A DNA stretch of 64,000 nt. Origin: Corynebacterium choanae. Lineage in GTDB: Bacteria > Actinomycetota > Actinomycetes > Mycobacteriales > Mycobacteriaceae. The stretch lies in the NCBI RefSeq assembly GCF_003813965.1, contig NZ_CP033896.1, forward strand, positions 1,612,001 through 1,676,000, in the 5' to 3' direction. Positions 60,428-64,000 of the stretch are shown piece after piece. Both the position numbers and the translations under genes were made by a program. How positions within the stretch are numbered: the stretch's first letter is position 1; every line of letters begins with the position of its first letter. A model generated the notes under the pieces. It was not told the origin of the DNA. It searched no databases and worked only from the letters and a program-made list of their open reading frames with translations.

Positions 60428-62458
60428 TTAATCGTTTGGTTCAAGATCCTGCTGCTGCGGCTCATCGTCGCTGACGATGGTTGATATCCAGCCGCTGATG
60501 CTCTCAGCAAGCGCTGCTGGGGTGATCCCTAATTCGGTCAGCACCTGGTTGCGGGAGGCATGCCGCAGGAATTGTTCAGGAACAGCCACATGGCGCAGTG
60601 GGGTATCCACTTCCGCCGCCCGAAGCACCTGGCCGATCATCGACCCGACAGACCCGTGAATCACCCCATCCTCAACGGTGACCACCAGATCATGATCGGC
60701 GGCTAACGCCACAATCGACGGCGGCACCGGGATAGCCCACCGCGGGTCGACAACGGTGACAGCGATGGACTGCTCACGCAATAACTCGGCGGCCTGCATA
60801 CAGCGATGGGCAAAGGTGCCGATCGCCACCACCAACACACTTGGCGTATCGTCGGCAGACAGCGCCGGCTGACCAGGTGTCGTATCGCCCACCGGGGCTG
60901 TGATGCTGGTGGATGATATCGGCGATGCACCGCCCGCCAGGGCGTCAACTGCGGCTGCATCATCGTAGTGCAACACGTCAAGACCATCGTGCAAACGGAT
61001 AAGCGCCGGCAGTGGTTGCGGTAAGGATCCCTTCGGGAAACGAATAACCGTAGGACCGTCGGTAATAGTGACCGCCTGTTGCAACGCGGCACGCAACTCG
61101 TCGGCATCCCGGGGGGCATTTACGCGAATTCCCGGCACAATCCCGGAGATTGCCATATCCCACACACCATTGTGGCTAGGACCGTCAGAACCGGTCACCC
61201 CTGCCCGGTCAAGCACAATAGTTACCGGCAATTTCGTCAGCGCCACATCCATCAGCAGCTGGTCAAATGCCCGATTTAAAAAGGTGGAATAGATCGCCAC
61301 CACCGGATGCATGCCCCCAAGGGCAAGACCTGCCGCAGAAGTCATCGCATGCTGTTCGGCAATACCTACATCAAACAAGCGGTCAGGAAAACGCTCCCCA
61401 AACGGGGCAAGGCCGGTAGGACCTGCCATGGCGGCAGTGATTGCCACCACATCGTCACGAGACTCACCAATTTCCAGCAAGGTGTCGCTAAATACCTTGG
61501 TCCAGCCTGGTTTCGAAGCTGCCCGCGGCTCCCCGGTTTCTGGGTCAATAATCCCGGTAGAGTGCATCAAATCGGCGGCATTATTTTCCGCCGGCGCATA
61601 GCCACGGCCTTTTTGGGTGACCGCATGCACAATGATCGGCCCCCGATAGGAACGGGCATACTTCAGCGCACCGGTAAGATCCTGCAAATTATGGCCATCA
61701 ACCGGGCCGATATATTTCATTCCCAGCTCTGGGAACATCTCCTCCGGAATGACAGTATGCCGAATACCCTCTTTGACCGTGCGCAACTTCTCAAAGGTGC
61801 GTTTACCCACCCAGCCCATCGAGTTCAAGGTGGTTTTCCCGGATTCCATCACCTTGTCATAAAACGGCTGCATCCGCAGTTGTGCCAGGTTTTCCGCCAA
61901 CCCGCCAATGGTGGGCGAATATGAGCGACCGTTGTCGTTGACAACAATCACCACATTGCGGGTTTTATCCGCCGCAATATTATTCAGTGCCTCCCAGCAC
62001 ATTCCACCGGTGAGCGCCCCGTCACCAACTACCGCAACAACATGGCGATCGTTTTCCCCCTGCAGCGCAAACGCTTTCGCTAACCCGTCAGCCACCGACA
62101 AAGCTGCTGAAGCATGGGAGGACTCTGTCCAGTCGTGGGGCGACTCCCCGCGATCGGTGTAGCCGGACAGCCCGTCTTTTTGCCGAAGCGTATCGAACTG
62201 GTTTGCCCGCCCCGTCACAATTTTGTGCACATAGCTCTGATGGGAAGTGTCAAACACAATTGGGTCTTGAGGCGAATCGAACACGCGATGAATCGCCACT
62301 GTCAGTTCGACCACCCCCAGGTTTGGGCCGAGATGGCCGCCGGTTGCTGAGACTTTCTCTACGAGAAAACCGCGAATCTCGGCGCACAACGCTTCCAGCT
62401 GTTCCTCCGAGAGGCTGCGCAAATCGGCTGGCGAATGCAGTGAATCAATCAGACCCAT
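60428..62458 (-). CDS. dxs: 1-deoxy-D-xylulose-5-phosphate synthase
   Basis: Thiamine diphosphate enzyme opening the MEP isoprenoid pathway. 676 residues: [32 protein letters not shown], the TPP motif from Gly145 ([16 protein letters not shown]) ending in NDNGRS, and the pyrimidine-binding domain with [18 protein letters not shown]. It is longer than usual because of a Ser/Thr/Pro/Ala-rich insertion of about 35 residues before the C-terminal domain (starting near [14 protein letters not shown]). ATG 62458 has GGAAATG-type sequence upstream. Confidence 0.95.
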   Translation of the reverse strand: MGLIDSLHSPADLRSLSEEQLEALCAEIRGFLVEKVSATGGHLGPNLGVVELTVAIHRVFDSPQDPIVFDTSHQSYVHKIVTGRANQFDTLRQKDGLSGYTDRGESPHDWTESSHASAALSVADGLAKAFALQGENDRHVVAVVGDGALTGGMCWEALNNIAADKTRNVVIVVNDNGRSYSPTIGGLAENLAQLRMQPFYDKVMESGKTTLNSMGWVGKRTFEKLRTVKEGIRHTVIPEEMFPELGMKYIGPVDGHNLQDLTGALKYARSYRGPIIVHAVTQKGRGYAPAENNAADLMHSTGIIDPETGEPRAASKPGWTKVFSDTLLEIGESRDDVVAITAAMAGPTGLAPFGERFPDRLFDVGIAEQHAMTSAAGLALGGMHPVVAIYSTFLNRAFDQLLMDVALTKLPVTIVLDRAGVTGSDGPSHNGVWDMAISGIVPGIRVNAPRDADELRAALQQAVTITDGPTVIRFPKGSLPQPLPALIRLHDGLDVLHYDDAAAVDALAGGASPISSTSITAPVGDTTPGQPALSADDTPSVLVVAIGTFAHRCMQAAELLREQSIAVTVVDPRWAIPVPPSIVALAADHDLVVTVEDGVIHGSVGSMIGQVLRAAEVDTPLRHVAVPEQFLRHASRNQVLTELGITPAALAESISGWISTIVSDDEPQQQDLEPND

Positions 62459-62755
62459 CAGTGGCATTTCCTTCATTTTTACTGGGGCAAGGGGCAACCG
62501 GTGTGCCGTGTATGGCGGTGTCTAACTGCAAGGTAGCTGCTGCTACAGATGCTGCTTTTTTCACGGCGGTGCACCACCACCTGTTGAGTGCACCCGACAA
62601 CCAGAACGTTGGTTGCATGCTACAAGCTGTGTGCAGCGGTCAGGTGGTACTCACCTGTCCCGGCACGATAATAGTCCCATTGTACTGGTCCCTTCCGAAG
62701 GTGCGATGCCCGGGTTGCGGACCACCACACCGGCGGGGTGAGAACACGCCCCAAT

Positions 62756-64000
62756 TTAGGTGCGCAACAGCAGACCGATGGTTTCCACGTGATGAGTATC
62801 GGGAAAGGTATCAACAATGACACACCGCTGCAAGGTGTAGCCATGCTGCTGCCAAGCGTCAATATCCCGGGCAAACGTCGCAGCGTCACAGCCAACTGCC
62901 ACCACTACTGGGGCTTGCGCCGCTGCTATTGCGGCGATAGCGGCAGCACCTGCACCGGTGCGGGGTGGGTCGAGCACTATTGCATCGGCGGGCGGAAGCC
63001 CAGTGACCGCTCGTGCCACATCACCGGTGACAAAAGACACCGGATCCCGGCGGTAGGCTGCCCGGCCAGCCTGAGCGGCGGCGGGAGCTACTTCAACAGA
63101 AAACACTTCCGGCTGATGGTGTGCTGGTGTCGCAGCAAGCAACGCATCGGCGAGCACCCCCACTCCGCCGTACAAGTCATAGCCGATAAATTTTCCAGGT
63201 GTATGCACCCGCGGACTATCACCGGTGCTGGTTTGCGCAATCCCTTCCTGCAACAGGGCAACAATGGTCGTTTGCAACACCGCTGGTGCCTGCTGGTGGG
63301 CTTGCCAAAAACTTGTCGGGGCCAACTCAAAGGTGCGGCCTGCGACCTGCTGTATTACGCGGCCGTCACCTTCCAAAGTAGATACGGTTGTTGCGGCGCG
63401 CTTACCTCGGGGCGGTTTTTTCACCTCAACAATATGGCGACTACCAGTATCGTCGATGACTGCCACCACTTCCGTACCGGGGGTAAACCGCCGCTGCAGC
63501 ACCCCGCCTTCACCAGCGTAGAGCCGTGGATCAACCTGGTTACATTCCACAGTCACAAGTTCATGGCTGGCTCGTTGCCGCAGCCCCGCCCGGCCTTGGG
63601 AATCCACCCCCAAACGGATCCGGGTTCGCCAACCCGACCGTGGCTCTACTGTGCGAAAGCTCACCGCTGGATTTGCCACAGCCCCAAGCCTGCGCAGCTG
63701 GTCAGTGACTACAGTCTGGGCAAGTGTGGCCTGTGCGGCAACACTGACTGCTGCCAGGTCGCAGCAGCCTGCCCCCGCCGCAGCCGCAGCACAACGCGAT
63801 GGCACCCGATCAGGGCTCGGAGTAAGCACATCAGCAATCTCGGCATGAGCAAAACGGGATTTCACCTTTGTCAATGTCACCGAGAGCACATCACCGACAA
63901 TCGCATTGGCAACAAACACGGTTCGGCCGTCAGGTAGTGTTCCGACGCCATTCCCGCCATGGGCGGGACGCACAATCGTGGTAGTTACCCGGTCGCCAAC
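62756..64000 (-). CDS. TrmA/RlmD-family class I RNA methyltransferase (5' end beyond the window)
   Basis: At least 414 residues; the frame runs open past the window edge, so the N-terminal part of its TRAM domain is cut off. Seen are the TRAM domain remnant (VGDRVTTTIVRPAHGGNGVG), the SAM-binding DLYGGVGVL, the DPPRTGAG motif, the nucleophile region VAVGCDAATFARD and the HHVETIG general-base segment, which predict m5U formation. The Fe-S cluster Cys of RlmD types are incomplete (SRCAAAAAGAGCCDL has two adjacent Cys instead of the usual spaced set). It lies upstream of dxs, 297 bp away. Confidence 0.88.
   Translation of the reverse strand, partial: VGDRVTTTIVRPAHGGNGVGTLPDGRTVFVANAIVGDVLSVTLTKVKSRFAHAEIADVLTPSPDRVPSRCAAAAAGAGCCDLAAVSVAAQATLAQTVVTDQLRRLGAVANPAVSFRTVEPRSGWRTRIRLGVDSQGRAGLRQRASHELVTVECNQVDPRLYAGEGGVLQRRFTPGTEVVAVIDDTGSRHIVEVKKPPRGKRAATTVSTLEGDGRVIQQVAGRTFELAPTSFWQAHQQAPAVLQTTIVALLQEGIAQTSTGDSPRVHTPGKFIGYDLYGGVGVLADALLAATPAHHQPEVFSVEVAPAAAQAGRAAYRRDPVSFVTGDVARAVTGLPPADAIVLDPPRTGAGAAAIAAIAAAQAPVVVAVGCDAATFARDIDAWQQHGYTLQRCVIVDTFPDTHHVETIGLLLRT

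Noticed and set aside
62738..63937. 399-codon open frame on the plus strand, antisense to the RNA methyltransferase
   Set aside because: Methyltransferase motifs on the minus strand are unambiguous; the plus-strand translation is Cys/His/Arg-rich noise.

Overview
The window looks like a chromosomal segment of a Corynebacterium or a close mycolic-acid actinobacterium. The evidence is the gene set and its order: arabinogalactan and mannolipid genes (an AftC-type arabinosyltransferase, PI-phosphate synthase, PatA-like acyltransferase, PimA), coproheme decarboxylase HemQ, PdxS/PdxT, the dciAE-apt-rel trio, the secDF-yajC and ruvCAB blocks, and frequent GTG/TTG starts. No phage, insertion sequence or CRISPR array was seen. 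The species cannot be named from sequence alone.

Layout. 1-11.9 kb, all on the minus strand: aroE, mltG, ruvX, alaS, rarA, an APH-fold phosphotransferase and aspS. 12.4-15.7 kb is a plus-strand accessory block: zinc metallopeptidase, TetR regulator, a HEPN-like/CBS-like protein and a secreted CAP-domain protein. 16.2-22.3 kb: hisS and a metallo-beta-lactamase-fold hydrolase (minus), then a membrane-anchored cyclophilin and two tandem secreted paralogues of unknown function (plus). 22.5-42.4 kb, minus strand: rel, apt, dciAE-like lipoprotein, secF, secD, yajC, ruvB, ruvA, ruvC, yebC, pdxT, tesB, pdxS, a LemA-like membrane protein and pimA. 42.6-51.9 kb, minus strand: patA, pgsA, HIT, thrS, then a copper/haem group (DyP peroxidase, PCuAC chaperone, CopC). 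52.5-54.5 kb: a lipoprotein carrying two trypsin-like domains, one of them degenerate. 55.0-56.2 kb: seven tRNA genes. 56.3-64 kb: aftC, msrB, hemQ, a DUF3000 protein, dxs and a truncated TrmA/RlmD-type RNA methyltransferase.

How the genes work together. The ruvCAB, yebC and rarA genes serve recombination and fork repair. yajC-secD-secF form the accessory part of the Sec translocon. pgsA-patA-pimA form a short pathway to acylated phosphatidylinositol mannosides. pdxS-pdxT make pyridoxal phosphate. rel and apt connect stringent response and purine salvage. Four aminoacyl-tRNA synthetase genes (alaS, aspS, hisS, thrS) are spread across the window.

Intergenic DNA is generous, with many spacers of 300-950 bp lying even inside gene strings that are compact in relatives. 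Several spacers carry strong hairpins. Some are clear intrinsic terminators (after mltG, secF, the trypsin lipoprotein, tRNA-Val and the tRNA cluster). Others are hairpins without a T-run. Bases 1-136 are the 3' flank of aroE, where no gene is supported.

The most unusual items are the tandem secreted paralogues at 20.5-22.3 kb, the double-trypsin lipoprotein, the HEPN-like/CBS-like protein, and a 134-bp inverted-repeat element between pdxS and tesB.
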